DNA of 5,533 nt from Frankiaceae bacterium (GTDB lineage Bacteria; Actinomycetota; Actinomycetes; JAVEEJ01), in the NCBI GenBank assembly GCA_030840515.1, contig JAVEEJ010000030.1, forward strand, positions 1-5,533, in the 5' to 3' direction. How positions within the stretch are numbered: position 1 is the first letter of the stretch; each line of letters starts with the position of its first letter. The notes below the pieces were generated by a model. The model saw only the letters and a list, made by a program, of their open reading frames with translations. It was not told the DNA's origin and ran no database searches. The position numbers and the translations under genes are program-made. This document shows, one piece after another, positions 5,344-5,533 of the stretch.

Positions 5344-5533
5344 TGCGCCTCGTCGGCCGGCTCACCGCCTTCGTCGACGCGCTGCGCGCTGCTGGCCTTA
5401 CCGTCTCGCTCGCTGAGGCCGTCGACGCCGGGCGCGCGCTGACCGTCACCCCCCTCATGGACCGGGAGGCGCTGCGCGCCGCCTTCGCCGCCACCTTGTG
5501 CAAGCGGGCTGCTCACCGGACCACCTTCGACGT
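5343..5533 (+). CDS. VWA-domain (CoxE-like) protein, N-terminal part, cut by the window end
   Basis: ATG at 5343 overlaps the stop of the ATPase gene by one base (TGATG), so translation is probably coupled; no strong SD is seen. The 63 complete codons are open to the window edge. The sequence begins MRLVGRLTAFVDALRAAG, then LTVSLAEAVDAGRAL, and later REALRAAFAATLCKRAAHRTTFD. This layout (helix, a VSLAEAVDA segment, then an R-x-ALRA-x-ATL-x-KR segment leading to a TFD) resembles the N-terminal region of CoxE-type VWA proteins. Such proteins work with MoxR/CoxD ATPases. The VWA domain itself and its MIDAS metal site would lie beyond the window, so the assignment rests on the N-terminal pattern and on the gene pair. 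Confidence 0.72.
   Translation, partial: MRLVGRLTAFVDALRAAGLTVSLAEAVDAGRALTVTPLMDREALRAAFAATLCKRAAHRTTFD

Noticed and set aside
1..5533. Mobile element, CRISPR array, tRNA or toxin-antitoxin module
   Set aside because: No transposase or integrase, spaced repeats, tRNA-like fold or small paired genes were seen on either strand.

Overview
The window is a high-GC, densely coded piece of bacterial chromosome. The base composition, the strong G/C bias at third codon positions, the TTG and GTG starts, the long C-terminal tail on Obg and the order obg-proB all point to an actinomycete. A Pseudonocardiales-like relative is my best guess, but genus cannot be fixed from the sequence alone. No RNA gene, CRISPR array, insertion sequence, integrase or attachment site is visible.

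Layout. (1) Positions 1-44 are a short leader with a perfect 9-bp inverted repeat and the Shine-Dalgarno (SD) sequence of obg. (2) Three co-directional, overlapping plus-strand genes follow. They are obg (ribosome-associated GTPase, TTG start), proB (glutamate 5-kinase, TTG start, 23-nt overlap with obg) and a small GNAT acetyltransferase that starts inside the proB stop codon (GTGA overlap). (3) Convergent to these is a minus-strand gene of 400 codons. It joins a beta-hydroxyacid-dehydrogenase-like NAD(P)-binding enzyme to a C-terminal VOC (glyoxalase-like) module in one uninterrupted frame. (4) A 181-bp divergent intergenic region holds a strong 8-bp-stem hairpin and the SD of the next gene. 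(5) On the plus strand are a MoxR-type AAA+ ATPase and, overlapping it by one base, the first 63 codons of what looks like a CoxE-type VWA-domain protein cut by the window end.

How the genes fit together. The obg-proB-GNAT block is probably one translationally coupled transcript linking ribosome assembly and proline synthesis. proA, the usual partner of proB, does not follow directly. The ATPase/VWA pair is a separate operon of the MoxR-VWA chaperone type, in which the ATPase and the metal-binding VWA protein remodel or mature a client; that client is not in this window. The dehydrogenase-VOC gene stands alone between the two operons.

Most of the window is ordinary housekeeping sequence. The items most worth a second look are the dehydrogenase-VOC fusion, the orphan position of the ATPase/VWA pair, and the two strong inverted repeats upstream of obg and of the ATPase gene. 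I see no convincing sign of an undescribed system.
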